In this document: piece after piece, positions 38,772 to 47,174 of the stretch
Layout: each line of letters starts with the position of its first letter
How positions within the stretch are numbered: the stretch's first letter is position 1
NCBI GenBank assembly: GCA_017395935.1
Contig: JAFQNL010000013.1
Location: 62,001-126,000 of the forward strand
DNA: 64,000 bases
DNA from: Oscillospiraceae bacterium
GTDB lineage: Bacteria; Bacillota; Clostridia; Oscillospirales; Oscillospiraceae
Direction of reading: 5' to 3'
The notes under the pieces: model-generated
The model's database searches: none
What the model saw: the letters and a program-made list of their open reading frames with translations, nothing else
What the model was told of the DNA's origin: nothing
Program-made: the position numbers and the translations under genes

Positions 38772-39236
38772 ATGGCAGTATCAGCACCGGAGCGGGGAGG
38801 TCCGACCCTCACCTACCCCAGTCTGGAGGAAGCCGCTCTCGCCTTTGCCAAAGCCTACTATCCCCTCACCCGGATCTCCGGCCGTGAATGGTACGCAAAC
38901 CTCTATCAGATCCCCCACCGGGACCCGCCGGAATACTACTATGATGACACCACCGAGGGTGATACCTGCTCTGTCGCCCTGATCCTGCCTCTGTGCTGGG
39001 TCGAATCCTGTCAAATTTACGCAGGGAACATCCACACCCACCCGGCAGGGCCCCGGAGCTTCAATCGGTTTTCCATCCACGACATTACCGCCTATCAATA
39101 CCTGTTGTCACAAAAGCCGGAACACTGCTCCTTCGAGGGCTATCTGGCCACACAGCAACAGATCGTGTACCGCTACAACCTAAACTCAGAAGACAATTGG
39201 CGCCTCCCATGGGAGATCAAGGTGGGGGAGTTTTAG
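38772..39236 (+). CDS. JAB/DUF4329-like protein
   Basis: Start at 38772 (MAVSAPERGGPTLTYPSLEE); a GTG at 38763 is possible. The 154 residues include I-H-T-H-P-A-G at 87-93 and F-S-I-H-D at 100-104, i.e. H-x-H-P followed by S-x-x-D, the metal-binding pattern of JAB-type hydrolases and the DUF4329 family. Such domains occur as toxins or peptide-processing enzymes. No signal peptide is seen. Ribosome site is weak. Role here unknown. Confidence 0.62.
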   Translation: MAVSAPERGGPTLTYPSLEEAALAFAKAYYPLTRISGREWYANLYQIPHRDPPEYYYDDTTEGDTCSVALILPLCWVESCQIYAGNIHTHPAGPRSFNRFSIHDITAYQYLLSQKPEHCSFEGYLATQQQIVYRYNLNSEDNWRLPWEIKVGEF

Positions 39237-39325
39237 GGAGATGCGTTTCCCACAATAGCGATCTGATAGTAAATCAGCATCGCCGAAATCCGTTAGAACA
39301 ATCATTTTATAAGGAGTTGACAAGT

Positions 39326-39826
39326 ATGTGCGTTTCTACACCATCACCACACAGCACAGGCTCAGGCCACAGTCCTGCCAATTCAGACAAGTGGTCTGAC
39401 TTCCCATTCTACACAACATTCCAGAACCAACGTGCTTACTATAGTTCCAAGAGCAAATCTGCTCAAAAGGAATACTACTTTCTATCTTCCTGCAGTCTTT
39501 TTTCCATGGCTTTGGTTCCTGTCGTGAGCTTGGCAACTGATGATTACACACTCGCCAAATATGTAGTTGCTCTGCTGGGTTCAATATCCACCATTTGCAC
39601 TGGCCTCCTCCATCTGAAGCGTCACAAAGATCGCTGGATCCAATCTCGGTCTGTTTGCCAAAGGCTGGATGCAGAATGTAGCCAATTTGAAAACGAAGTT
39701 GGTCCTTACAGTAATCTCCATTCCGATGCCGCCAAGAAACTCTTTACAGAGAACTGTCTGAAACTCATGGGGCAAGAGTTAAGTGAATGGTCCACGACTG
39801 CACAGAACTCCAGCCACCAGAAATGA
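39326..39826 (+). CDS. Two-TM SLATT/DUF4231-like membrane protein, candidate defence effector
   Basis: Start at 39326 (MCVSTPSPHSTGSGHSPANS) is placed by AAGGAG; the longer frame from 38993 is a shadow of the JAB-like gene. Two hydrophobic segments, about 51-71 and 76-97, are separated by a short polar turn (T-D-D-Y-T) and followed by a basic stretch K-R-H-K-D-R-W and a helical tail. This is the SLATT/DUF4231 layout. In known conflict systems SLATT proteins are pore-type effectors partnered with nucleotide-signal or TIR proteins. Base composition is richer in A/T than its flanks. A TIR gene lies 236 bases on. Confidence 0.72.
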   Translation: MCVSTPSPHSTGSGHSPANSDKWSDFPFYTTFQNQRAYYSSKSKSAQKEYYFLSSCSLFSMALVPVVSLATDDYTLAKYVVALLGSISTICTGLLHLKRHKDRWIQSRSVCQRLDAECSQFENEVGPYSNLHSDAAKKLFTENCLKLMGQELSEWSTTAQNSSHQK

Positions 39827-39835
39827 CAGCATCTG

Positions 39836-40033
39836 TCATACTTCGCTTACTGGTTCATATGTCAAACGAAAAATATCTGGTTTGCACGGATATTTCTCCC
39901 CTTTTATTCCGGTAATGATGTAGTCACCCACTTCTGCCTGCATCGTTCCTTCCAGCGTCTCTATCTTAATCGGCTTATCCGTTTGATAGGCTTCGATGAC
40001 AACAGGCTTCTTTTTGTATTTCTTTACTTCCAT
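39836..40033 (-). CDS. Small phage-type protein, 65 aa, unknown function
   Basis: A 65-residue protein, [20 protein letters not shown], with the [21 protein letters not shown] motif that recurs in small proteins of Gram-positive phages. Function unknown. It runs opposite to, and between, the SLATT-like and TIR genes, with GAGGTG before its ATG; its start is only 29 bases from the TIR start, so their control regions overlap. Confidence 0.72.
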   Translation of the reverse strand: MEVKKYKKKPVVIEAYQTDKPIKIETLEGTMQAEVGDYIITGIKGEKYPCKPDIFRLTYEPVSEV

Positions 40034-40062
40034 TTTTTCACCTCAAGAAAGGAGCATAATCT

Positions 40063-40491
40063 ATGCCAAGTCTCCGACCTTATCACTTATTCATCAGCCA
40101 CGCTTGGAAATACGGCGCGGACTATGACCGCTTAGTATCCCTTTTGGACAATGCCCCCAATTTTCAATACTACAATTATTCCGCTCCGAAAGATAAACCA
40201 TTGCACAATCTAGACGAGACCAGTGTAGGAACTGTATTGGAAATCAAAGCTGCGATAGATCGCAAGATCAAACTATGCAGCTGTATTCTCGTTATTTCAG
40301 GTATGTACTATAACAACCGGCGCTGGATGCGATACGAGTTAGAGTCTGCGTCTAAATTCGGCAAGCCAATCATCGCCATCCGTCCATACGGAAATACCGT
40401 TACCCCCAGCGATGTCCAGCAATGCGCAGATGTCATCGTGGGTTGGAATACCAACAGTATCGTTTCTGCCATCAGAGAACACAGCCTATAA
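40063..40491 (+). CDS. TIR-like protein (ThsB/DUF1863, MTH538-type), candidate antiphage sensor
   Basis: A 142-residue protein. The first strand reads Y-H-L-F-I-S-H-A-W (7-15). A second conserved block, S-C-I-L-V-I-S-G-M-Y-Y-N-N-R-R-W (73-88), is followed by M-R-Y-E-L-E-S-A, with Glu92 at the TIR catalytic position, and K-P-I-I-A-I-R-P near 101. This is the MTH538 TIR-like family that includes Thoeris ThsB, which senses phage and makes a nucleotide signal from NAD. No ThsA (SIR2-SLOG) is adjacent; the SLATT-like gene could be the effector. AAAGGAG precedes the ATG. Confidence 0.85.
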   Translation: MPSLRPYHLFISHAWKYGADYDRLVSLLDNAPNFQYYNYSAPKDKPLHNLDETSVGTVLEIKAAIDRKIKLCSCILVISGMYYNNRRWMRYELESASKFGKPIIAIRPYGNTVTPSDVQQCADVIVGWNTNSIVSAIREHSL

Positions 40492-40539
40492 GCGTCTTCT
40501 TCCTTTGACAGGAATCACAGGCCATACAAACCCAGAAAG

Positions 40540-40582
40540 CAACCTCCCTCTCCCATGATATCAGCACGGAAGAGGGAGGTTG
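40540..40582. terminator. Inverted repeat between TIR gene and endolysin
   Basis: CAACCTCCCTCT (40540-40551) pairs with AGAGGGAGGTTG (40571-40582), loop 19 bases. T-runs are weak, but its place between converging genes fits a terminator. Confidence 0.6.
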
Positions 40583-40629
40583 TACGCCGTCTTGGCAGCT
40601 AAGTATCCGTCGGACATGAGCGTCAAAGC

Positions 40630-41310
40630 TCACCCAACCCCCAGCATCTCCCCGAAGGTCTTTTCCCCGGCTACGCCGTCGTCAGCGAGTTTGTGGGTCT
40701 CCTGGAAGTCTTTCAGGGCTCGCTCGGTGGCCGGGCCGAAATCCCCGTCCGCGCTGACGGAGTAGCCATAGCCCTTCAGCAGGCGCTGCAGGCCCCGGAC
40801 GGGGTCGCCCTTGCTGCCCCGTTTCAGTGTTTTGAGTGTCATTTCAAATTCCTCCTCCCGGTCCGGGGTGGTGGCTGTCCGGCAGGGCGTGAGAAACAGC
40901 TCCCGCTCGGCTTGTCTGCGCCGGGTGAGACCTGCCAGCACTTTGCCGCCGGCCTTGTTGTACCGGAGCATGGCCCCGGCGATCTCCGCCCGGCTGCGTT
41001 TGCCGTTTGCGGTGAGCTGGGCGATGGAGCCCACGTTGTAAGTAAAGCTCACCAACGCGTCAAACTCATTCTGGTTCCACTGGTATCCGACATACTTCGA
41101 CACATGCGCCTCGAACCGGGCGCAGTCGGAGCGCAGCAGCTCTGTGGCCTTGTCTTTGGTGATCTTCATGCCCTTGCCGATCTTCACCCCGTCCACAGTG
41201 CCCGTATGGCCGTAGCCAATGGTCCAAACGCCTGCCGGGCACTTGTAGGCAGTCAGCCGGCAGCCCTCAAACTGCCGGAGCAGGGCAAGGCCATTATCGC
41301 TGATCTTCAT
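40630..41310 (-). CDS. Phage endolysin: GH24 lysozyme with peptidoglycan-binding domain
   Basis: Start at 41310 (MKISDNGLALLRQFEGCRLT) overlaps the holin end; the frame to 41439 is not used. The lysozyme domain (about 1-140) has catalytic Glu15 in R-Q-F-E-G and the G-V-W-T-I-G-Y-G-H-T motif at 27-36. The C-terminal part (about 160-225) is a peptidoglycan-binding repeat, with G-D-P-V-R-G-L-Q-R-L-L near 167 and D-G-D-F-G-P-A-T near 185. It cuts the cell wall at lysis after the holin opens the membrane. Last gene of the late operon. Confidence 0.93.
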   Translation of the reverse strand: MKISDNGLALLRQFEGCRLTAYKCPAGVWTIGYGHTGTVDGVKIGKGMKITKDKATELLRSDCARFEAHVSKYVGYQWNQNEFDALVSFTYNVGSIAQLTANGKRSRAEIAGAMLRYNKAGGKVLAGLTRRRQAERELFLTPCRTATTPDREEEFEMTLKTLKRGSKGDPVRGLQRLLKGYGYSVSADGDFGPATERALKDFQETHKLADDGVAGEKTFGEMLGVG

Positions 41311-41650
41311 AGGCACTGTCCTCAGTTGCGACGCCACCGAAGAGTCGATGAAGCTTGTCCGGCATAAGCTCGGGGTTGATCTTGCAGAGATTCTCCAGAA
41401 TGGAGCCCAGCTCCATGAGGGTGATATACACACTAGCACCTCCCACCACGGGAATCGTTATGCCCAGTTCCATAAAGCCCTGAGCGTACTCTACAAGAAG
41501 CGCAAGGATGATCAGCAGCACGAGGCTTGCCTTATGCCAGAGCCCCTCCCGCATCTTGCCGGAGGAGAAGGTGTTGGTGCAGATGGCCTTTACCAGTCCG
41601 GTGATAAAGTCCAGCACGATAAACGCAAACACAACGATGTAGATGTTCAT
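41294..41650 (-). CDS. Phage holin
   Basis: A 118-residue protein with F-I-V-L-D-F-I-T-G-L-V-K-A near residues 9-21 and three hydrophobic segments, the class I holin 4_1 (toxin secretion/lysis) family pattern. It forms lysis holes in the membrane. Its end overlaps the lysozyme start. Confidence 0.92.
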   Translation of the reverse strand: MNIYIVVFAFIVLDFITGLVKAICTNTFSSGKMREGLWHKASLVLLIILALLVEYAQGFMELGITIPVVGGASVYITLMELGSILENLCKINPELMPDKLHRLFGGVATEDSAYEDQR

Positions 41651-41674
41651 AGCAGAGTCCTTTCTCGGATAAGG

Positions 41675-42925
41675 TCAGGAAGCGTCAGTAAACCACGCTC
41701 GGACATAGACCGGGACGCAGACCGCATCGTCTGTCGCTCCGTCTCTAAGCCCGTCTTTGATTTCCAGCACACGCCCGTTAGTCCGGGCATACATGAGCCG
41801 CTCATAGTGCTCGATTTTGCCACCGCTGTACATTGCGACAGTGGCTGCAGTGCCGTGATTAACCCGGCAGAGGATATTGGCAGTTCTGCCGCCGTCAGAG
41901 GCGAGATGCCGAACCTCGACGACCAGATAGTTCACGTCACACCCCTCAAGCTGATCGCTCAAGTCAATGGTCTGGGCGCTCAGACCGCCGGCGGGACTGG
42001 GGTTGCTCCAGACCGTCTTCTCCCGCAGCGCTCCGGCCGCCAGGTTGACCGGCGCCCAGTGTCCGGACGGGCTGCCGCCAGAGACGCTCATATACTGGTC
42101 CAGAGCACGGTCCGTTGGATCTTCCAGCGTAATTCGGAGATTGTCGTGGCCCATCTTTCGGATCGAGAGCAAACCGCCGGAAAAGGGCAGCGACCAGCCG
42201 GCATCGGTAAGCAGATCGGCGCTGGCGAAAAACACTGCCCCCGCCGGCAGGGCCGCGCAGAGAGCTTCCGGGCTGTCCGTCCATGCCGCGCCAAAGCCGG
42301 CCGGATCGGTGTAGCTATGGATCTGATGACTGACGCTTGGCGCAAAGGCAGATCCGTCATGCACCCCTGCGATCTCGGCCCGCAGCTGATCAATCAAAGC
42401 ATAGAGCTGGGCGCTGATTGCGTCTGTATCCACCCGTGTAACGGCGTCAGCCATCAGGCCGCAGTGTTCTGCGCTCAGGCGACGGTCGGTCACATCGGCC
42501 GATGTGACCACCGTAGATCCCGGATTCCGGTAGATCTCGAACAGACAAAGTTCGTAAATAGCCGTAGTTCGGGACAGCTGCGGCGCGGCAGGATTTGACG
42601 CCGCAACGCCGGTCTTGACGATCAGCTCGGTCCGGTTGCTGTTGGCGTCAAATCGCAGCACGACGGCGTCGATCCTGGGCCAGACGCTGTCCGGCAGACT
42701 CAGCTCCAGCGCCATGGCCGACTTCAGGGCCGCCACCTTGCCGGAAAACCGGCTGTTGCGGATCCAGGCAAGCCCGGGGGCGATGGTCACGGTATTGTCT
42801 GCACCGGTGACGGAGCAGGAAAAGTCGTCTCCGGCGTAAATGCCGCTGGCACGGGTACAGCAATAGAGCTCGGCATCCTCGGCGGTGTAGTCGATCTGGT
42901 TGAGTGGGTAAGTTACAATTGCCAT
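41675..42925 (-). CDS. Phage tail-tip/fibre-like structural protein
   Basis: A 416-residue protein, MAIVTYPLNQIDYTAEDAEL, starting at 42925 after GAGGTG. The N-terminal half resembles baseplate upper-protein-like regions (A-G-L-A-W-I-R-N-S-R, I-D-A-V-V-L-R-F-D) that anchor to the tail tip; the second half is beta-rich and may contact the host surface. It follows the Gp37-like gene and precedes the holin, the usual place for the receptor-binding part. Function by position and pattern. Confidence 0.75.
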   Translation of the reverse strand: MAIVTYPLNQIDYTAEDAELYCCTRASGIYAGDDFSCSVTGADNTVTIAPGLAWIRNSRFSGKVAALKSAMALELSLPDSVWPRIDAVVLRFDANSNRTELIVKTGVAASNPAAPQLSRTTAIYELCLFEIYRNPGSTVVTSADVTDRRLSAEHCGLMADAVTRVDTDAISAQLYALIDQLRAEIAGVHDGSAFAPSVSHQIHSYTDPAGFGAAWTDSPEALCAALPAGAVFFASADLLTDAGWSLPFSGGLLSIRKMGHDNLRITLEDPTDRALDQYMSVSGGSPSGHWAPVNLAAGALREKTVWSNPSPAGGLSAQTIDLSDQLEGCDVNYLVVEVRHLASDGGRTANILCRVNHGTAATVAMYSGGKIEHYERLMYARTNGRVLEIKDGLRDGATDDAVCVPVYVRAWFTDAS

Positions 42926-42930
42926 CCTTG

Positions 42931-43911
42931 TCACCTCACTATGGTTATGGTCCCGACCTCCACGGTCGTCTTAGTCTGGTTGTTCTGCTCTTTCTGGGTA
43001 AAGCGGACGACTCTGGCCCGGAGCTTCAGGCCGTACTCCGGCAGGAGCACGGTGAGCACATCGCCCAGCTCATAGCTCCGGCCGAACTGCCCTGCCAACG
43101 GGACGAAGGTGCATTCCCACGTTCCACAGCGCTCCAGCAGCTTCTCCCGGCCCCGGGCTTCCAGCCGGGCCAGATAGGATGCCTCTGTCTCCCCGTCCTC
43201 CCGGGTCAGATCCCGGGCATCTACAATGAGAGATCGCTTTTGCCCGCCTCCGCTCAGATCTGCCTCCGCCACTGCCCGGGCCTCTCCCTCCCCCGCGCCC
43301 AGCACAATGGCATGGTTTTTCAGGTTCTGGGTGGAGAGGGTGACGGAGACGTCGGAAATGGTGCCGAACCGGCGGGAGAGCACCCGGTCAGGGTCTGCCT
43401 CCGGGCGGTAGAATTCCAGCTCCGCTCCGGCACCGCCCCGGACCACCCGGAAACCGGTATCTGTCTCCTGACACATGGTCCGGCACAGCTCCAGCACAGA
43501 TCGGTTGCTGATCTGGTAGTCATAGGGGGTGCGCAGATCGGAGGCGGGAACGGAAAAGCCCTCATAGCCCCCGGCCGTCTCATAGGCCCCCTGAATGGCA
43601 GAGGGCAGGTCACTCCCGGCAGGGATGGTGCCGATAAAGGCCAGATCCTCCAGACAGCGCCCGGCCTGAAAGCCGTTGGCGATCAGCCGCCCGCCCTGAC
43701 AGCGGACGGACTTGATGACCATAAGACTCTTCCGGTCCGACCGGCCCACATAGCAGTCCGGCCGGACCCTCTGACGGTAAAAATCTGTCTCCGGCAGCTC
43801 CAGAGCAAAGGGCTCCACCGTATTGTAGCCCTCTGTCCAGAGGCAGGAGATAAATTGACCGCCGATCACGGCGATGCGCTCCATGGCGCTGTTATACAGG
43901 TTAAGTCTCAT
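42931..43911 (-). CDS. Siphovirus Gp37-like tail protein
   Basis: A 326-residue protein from 43911 (MRLNLYNSAMERIAVIGGQF). The pattern fits the ReqiPepy6 Gp37-like family of tail-tip hub proteins: an early beta-domain with W-T-E-G-Y-N near 27 and a later L-G-D-V-L-T-V-L-L-P-E-Y-G near 290. It overlaps the distal-tail gene by 11 bases. Confidence 0.82.
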   Translation of the reverse strand: MRLNLYNSAMERIAVIGGQFISCLWTEGYNTVEPFALELPETDFYRQRVRPDCYVGRSDRKSLMVIKSVRCQGGRLIANGFQAGRCLEDLAFIGTIPAGSDLPSAIQGAYETAGGYEGFSVPASDLRTPYDYQISNRSVLELCRTMCQETDTGFRVVRGGAGAELEFYRPEADPDRVLSRRFGTISDVSVTLSTQNLKNHAIVLGAGEGEARAVAEADLSGGGQKRSLIVDARDLTREDGETEASYLARLEARGREKLLERCGTWECTFVPLAGQFGRSYELGDVLTVLLPEYGLKLRARVVRFTQKEQNNQTKTTVEVGTITIVR

Positions 43912-44752
43912 AGAGTGCCGCCACCGCCGGCGAGAAGGCAAAGCGGGCTGTCAGGCTGCCCCCGCCCTCGTCGTCATTTGCCGAGATGAGATTATCTCCC
44001 ACCTCCAGCTGGAAGAGATCGGAGGCCTCATCCACCCAGGAGAGGATGTCCGTTTTCACCCCCTCCCGGGTCAGCTCTGCCCGGAACACATGATCCTCGT
44101 CCCGCCAGAGCTCCACCTGATCCCCTGCGGACAGCGTCCCATTGAGCCGGAGCATGGCAAAGGTGCGGAGGTTGGACAGCACCACATTGCTGCACGTCCC
44201 CTCAGAGCGCAGACTCACCCGGAAGGGAACAGCCACGTCGCCGCTGTTGATCAGGTTGGTATATCGCCCTGCCGCCCGGCTGCCGAATCGGTGGGGCTGG
44301 GCATAGTTGACCGGGAATCGGAACTGAGCCTTCATAGCGCCGATGTAGTGCAGCTCCTCCACCAGCGTCCGATAAAAGGGATAGGGGGCAAAGAACTGCA
44401 TCTTGAACAGCCCGTTCTTCCGCACAGCAGAGAAGGTGGGAGCCGCCTTCACGTATACGCGCAGATAATGGGTCCCCCGAAAGATGAGCCGGCCGGCGGT
44501 AAAGGGGGCGCAGACCCGGCGCAGCGCGTTCTTCCGGCCGGGAATATCCCTGCCGTAGATCTCCCCGGTCACATCGACGACCCGGCCGGAGACCGACTGG
44601 GTCTCCACCGTCTCGCCCACCTGAGCAAAGCCCTGAGCGGTACCCAGAGAGACGGCTATGCCGTTTCCCACGCTCATCCCGAACCAGGTATTCCCTCCCT
44701 TGCCAAAGAGGTATTTCCCGCCGTAATCGGCCTCAAAAATCACGTCAAACAC
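43901..44752 (-). CDS. Phage distal tail protein
   Basis: A 283-residue protein of the siphovirus tail-component (Dit-like) family: an early beta-rich ring domain (about 1-130), P-F-T-A-G-R-L-I-F-R-G near 80, and a galectin-like second part (S-G-D-V-A-V-P-F-R near 170). It links tape measure, tube and tip. It overlaps the tape-measure gene by 8 bases. Confidence 0.85.
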   Translation of the reverse strand: MFDVIFEADYGGKYLFGKGGNTWFGMSVGNGIAVSLGTAQGFAQVGETVETQSVSGRVVDVTGEIYGRDIPGRKNALRRVCAPFTAGRLIFRGTHYLRVYVKAAPTFSAVRKNGLFKMQFFAPYPFYRTLVEELHYIGAMKAQFRFPVNYAQPHRFGSRAAGRYTNLINSGDVAVPFRVSLRSEGTCSNVVLSNLRTFAMLRLNGTLSAGDQVELWRDEDHVFRAELTREGVKTDILSWVDEASDLFQLEVGDNLISANDDEGGGSLTARFAFSPAVAALYET

Positions 44753-46529
44753 CCAACAGCACCGCCCTTTCTTGCTGATAAATTGCTTCTTGCATCAAAT
44801 CTGCTGCTGTCTTTGCTTCGCTGTAAATGTTTTGAACCACGGTCACCGCCTGCTGCCGGCTTCCGCCGGCCAAGACTGCCCGGGAGGCGCTCACGCCCAG
44901 CGCCAGCTCAGAGGAGAGCATCTCCTCAGAGACCTCATCCATGGCCGAGGCCACCAGCCCCCGGTTGTCCCGCAGCCCCAACGCAATACCGGCAGCGGAC
45001 TGTTTACCCACCTCCTCCCGGAAGCGCCGGGAGGGAGACTGGATGCCCAGAAAATCCTTGGCCGCGTCCAGCGCGGCTTTAGCAGCCTCTTTGGCCGCCT
45101 CCACAATGGTGCCTACACCGTTGTAGAGACCCCGGGCGATGCCCTCCAGGATATCCGCGCCCACCTGCAGCCAGTCATAATCCAAAAAAGCCCACACCAT
45201 CTCATCGATGGTCTGGGAAATGGAGACGACGGCGTCCGGGATGCCGGCGATGAGACCGGCAGCCAGTTCGCAGATCAGGGTGATGCCCTGTTCCAGCAGC
45301 TCGGGCAGATGGGAGGCGATCTCAAAGAGCAGCCCGCCGATCAGCTCGCCTGCCGTTACCAGGATCTCCGGCAAGGCCAAGCCCAGCCCGGAGGCCAGAT
45401 TGACAATGAGCTGATAGCCGCCGGAGAGCAGGCTGGGCAGGGCAGACAGGATCGCCGAGAGCAGCTGCTCCAGCAGACCTGCCGCCGCCGTCAAAAAGCC
45501 GGGGATCCCGGTCAGAAAACCGTTGGCCAGCTCGGTGACCATGCCGACCCCCTGCTCCAGCAGGAGGGGGAGCTGCTCCGTCAGAAACAGCGAGAGCTGT
45601 CCCACCCCTTCGGTAACCAGCGCCAGCGCGTTTTCCGGGATCAGCTGCCCGATCAGGCTGACCAGCGCCCCCGGCAGCGCGGAAACAATATTCCACACCG
45701 CCGGTATAAAATTGCCGGTCAGATAGGTCAGTGCCGTCTCGGCCAGTGCCGCAATGGGGCCGGACAGATCGCCGCCCAGGGTGAGCTGCCCCAGCACATT
45801 GGACCAGGCCGCCTGCACCGCCCCCAGAGATCCGGCAAGGGTCTCCTCTGATTCGCGGGCAAAATTTCCCGCGTACTGCTCGGTCCGGTCAAAGAACATC
45901 TTCATGGCCAGCTCTGCCTTTTCGGCATTGCTGGCCGTGTTCCATTTAAAATTCAGTCCTTTCTCCAGTGCGTAGGCCTCCAGAGTGGCGGCGTTCATGC
46001 TGACGCCCAGGTTGTCCATCATGGTAAAGTTTCCCTTAGCGGCGCCCGCTATAGATTCCATCGCCGCATTCATGTCAAGGCCCATGACGGAGGCTACATC
46101 CGCCGCCCGCTGCATGGCCTGAGCGGTCAGCTCCATCGCCCGCTGCTGTTCCAGTCCGGAGCCCTGGAAGAGGGAGCCCATCTTGTTGGCCGTAGCCATG
46201 TAGTCCGAGGCAGACAGACCCATATTTTGATAGGCCTGCTGCGCGCTGGACTGGATCTGCTGAGCGAAATCGCCGAATACCGCTGCGGTACCGCCCAGAT
46301 TCTGCTCCAGCTCCATGCCCTCGCTGAGGGCATTCTTGACCGCCGCCCCCAATCCCGCCGAGGCAATGACCGTTTTCAGAGTGCCCACCAGATTTCCGCC
46401 CAGCAGGCTGCCGGCGCTCTGACCGGCCGAGGGCATGGAGGCGCTGAACATCTCTGACAGCTTTCCCTTCAGGCCGTCGGCCGAGGGGACGATCTGGACG
46501 TAGCTGGTGGCAATGCTGTTTTTAGCCAT
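44745..46529 (-). CDS. Phage tail tape measure protein
   Basis: A 594-residue protein from 46529 (MAKNSIATSYVQIVPSADGL). It has the TP901-type core near 60-240 (M-E-L-E-Q-N-L-G-G, S-A-S-D-Y-M-A-T-A) and long hydrophobic helical repeats near 240-480. It sets the tail length and passes DNA through the membrane. It is short compared with many siphoviruses, which predicts a short tail. Start overlaps the frameshift extension before it. Confidence 0.9.
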   Translation of the reverse strand: MAKNSIATSYVQIVPSADGLKGKLSEMFSASMPSAGQSAGSLLGGNLVGTLKTVIASAGLGAAVKNALSEGMELEQNLGGTAAVFGDFAQQIQSSAQQAYQNMGLSASDYMATANKMGSLFQGSGLEQQRAMELTAQAMQRAADVASVMGLDMNAAMESIAGAAKGNFTMMDNLGVSMNAATLEAYALEKGLNFKWNTASNAEKAELAMKMFFDRTEQYAGNFARESEETLAGSLGAVQAAWSNVLGQLTLGGDLSGPIAALAETALTYLTGNFIPAVWNIVSALPGALVSLIGQLIPENALALVTEGVGQLSLFLTEQLPLLLEQGVGMVTELANGFLTGIPGFLTAAAGLLEQLLSAILSALPSLLSGGYQLIVNLASGLGLALPEILVTAGELIGGLLFEIASHLPELLEQGITLICELAAGLIAGIPDAVVSISQTIDEMVWAFLDYDWLQVGADILEGIARGLYNGVGTIVEAAKEAAKAALDAAKDFLGIQSPSRRFREEVGKQSAAGIALGLRDNRGLVASAMDEVSEEMLSSELALGVSASRAVLAGGSRQQAVTVVQNIYSEAKTAADLMQEAIYQQERAVLLGV

Positions 46530-46914
46530 GGGACACCCCCGTTCTTCTGGTCCACTCCGCCTCAAAGTCCCGGGCGGAGTCAAAGGCGATCACATCCCCC
46601 TCCGGCCTGCTGTCAGGGGCCAGCAGCGCTTCGGCGATGGACCGGGGCCGATTGACGCCCCGCCGGCCGTCCTCGGTCTGGAACCAGACCAGCAGCCCCA
46701 GCCGGTCGGCGAGGATCGCCAGCAGCAGCTCTGTCCTGCTGCCTCTCATGCCGGAGAGGCTCATTTTGATCCGGGAATCCTCCCTCAAACCGGCAGCAAG
46801 CTCTGCCAGCACGGTGGCCGGCAGAGCCTGCATATCATAGATCCCGTAGCTCTCGGCCAGATCGCAGCGCAAAGCGGCGCGGTCATGGGCGAGCATGCCG
46901 GCGAGGGTCAGGAG
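46522..46914 (-). CDS. Tail assembly chaperone frameshift extension (DUF5361-like)
   Basis: This frame is open from 46914 to the stop at 46522 and is -1 relative to the gene before it. It begins L-L-T-L-A-G-M-L-A-H-D-R, and contains D-L-A-E-S-Y-G-I-Y-D-M, which fits DUF5361-type tail proteins. A separate start at 46896 is possible, but has no clear ribosome site. It is best read as the second part of a fusion of about 217 residues with 46908-47174, as in the G/GT chaperones of many siphoviruses. Confidence 0.78.
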   Translation of the reverse strand, partial: LLTLAGMLAHDRAALRCDLAESYGIYDMQALPATVLAELAAGLREDSRIKMSLSGMRGSRTELLLAILADRLGLLVWFQTEDGRRGVNRPRSIAEALLAPDSRPEGDVIAFDSARDFEAEWTRRTGVSHG

Positions 46915-47174
46915 TTTTTTCCCTGATTCAGGGCGCGGAAGATCTCTGCCACAGCGGCGTAGATCTCCTGCACGGGGACACGCCCCTGCTCATTCCGCAG
47001 GTGATCGTACAGCTTCTTCCGCTCAGCGGGAGAGAGCAGCAGCCGGATCAGCCGGACAGAGGCTTTGTGATCCCCCTCATCGGCGTCGATGAGGGCATCC
47101 AGCAGCTCCATATTATCCAGCGCGTCCCTGTCCAGCTCCAGCTCGCAGCCGGAGGAGAGTCTGATCCGTTCCAT
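46908..47174 (-). CDS. Tail assembly chaperone, first part
   Basis: An 88-residue protein, MERIRLSSGCELELDRDALD, rich in charged helix, between the tail-tube gene and the tape measure, where the first tail chaperone lies in siphoviruses. Its last codons carry a slippery heptamer (46914-46920) that would fuse it to the DUF5361-like frame. It binds the tape measure during tail building. Confidence 0.75.
   Translation of the reverse strand: MERIRLSSGCELELDRDALDNMELLDALIDADEGDHKASVRLIRLLLSPAERKKLYDHLRNEQGRVPVQEIYAAVAEIFRALNQGKNS
46914..46920 (-). promoter_or_regulatory. Slippery site for programmed -1 frameshift, A-AAA-AAC
   Basis: On the minus strand the codons GGA-AAA-AAC before TCC-TGA form the heptamer A-AAA-AAC in the correct register. 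A -1 slip leads into CTC-CTG-ACC, the DUF5361-like frame. The stop of the first frame is two codons on. Confidence 0.82.
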
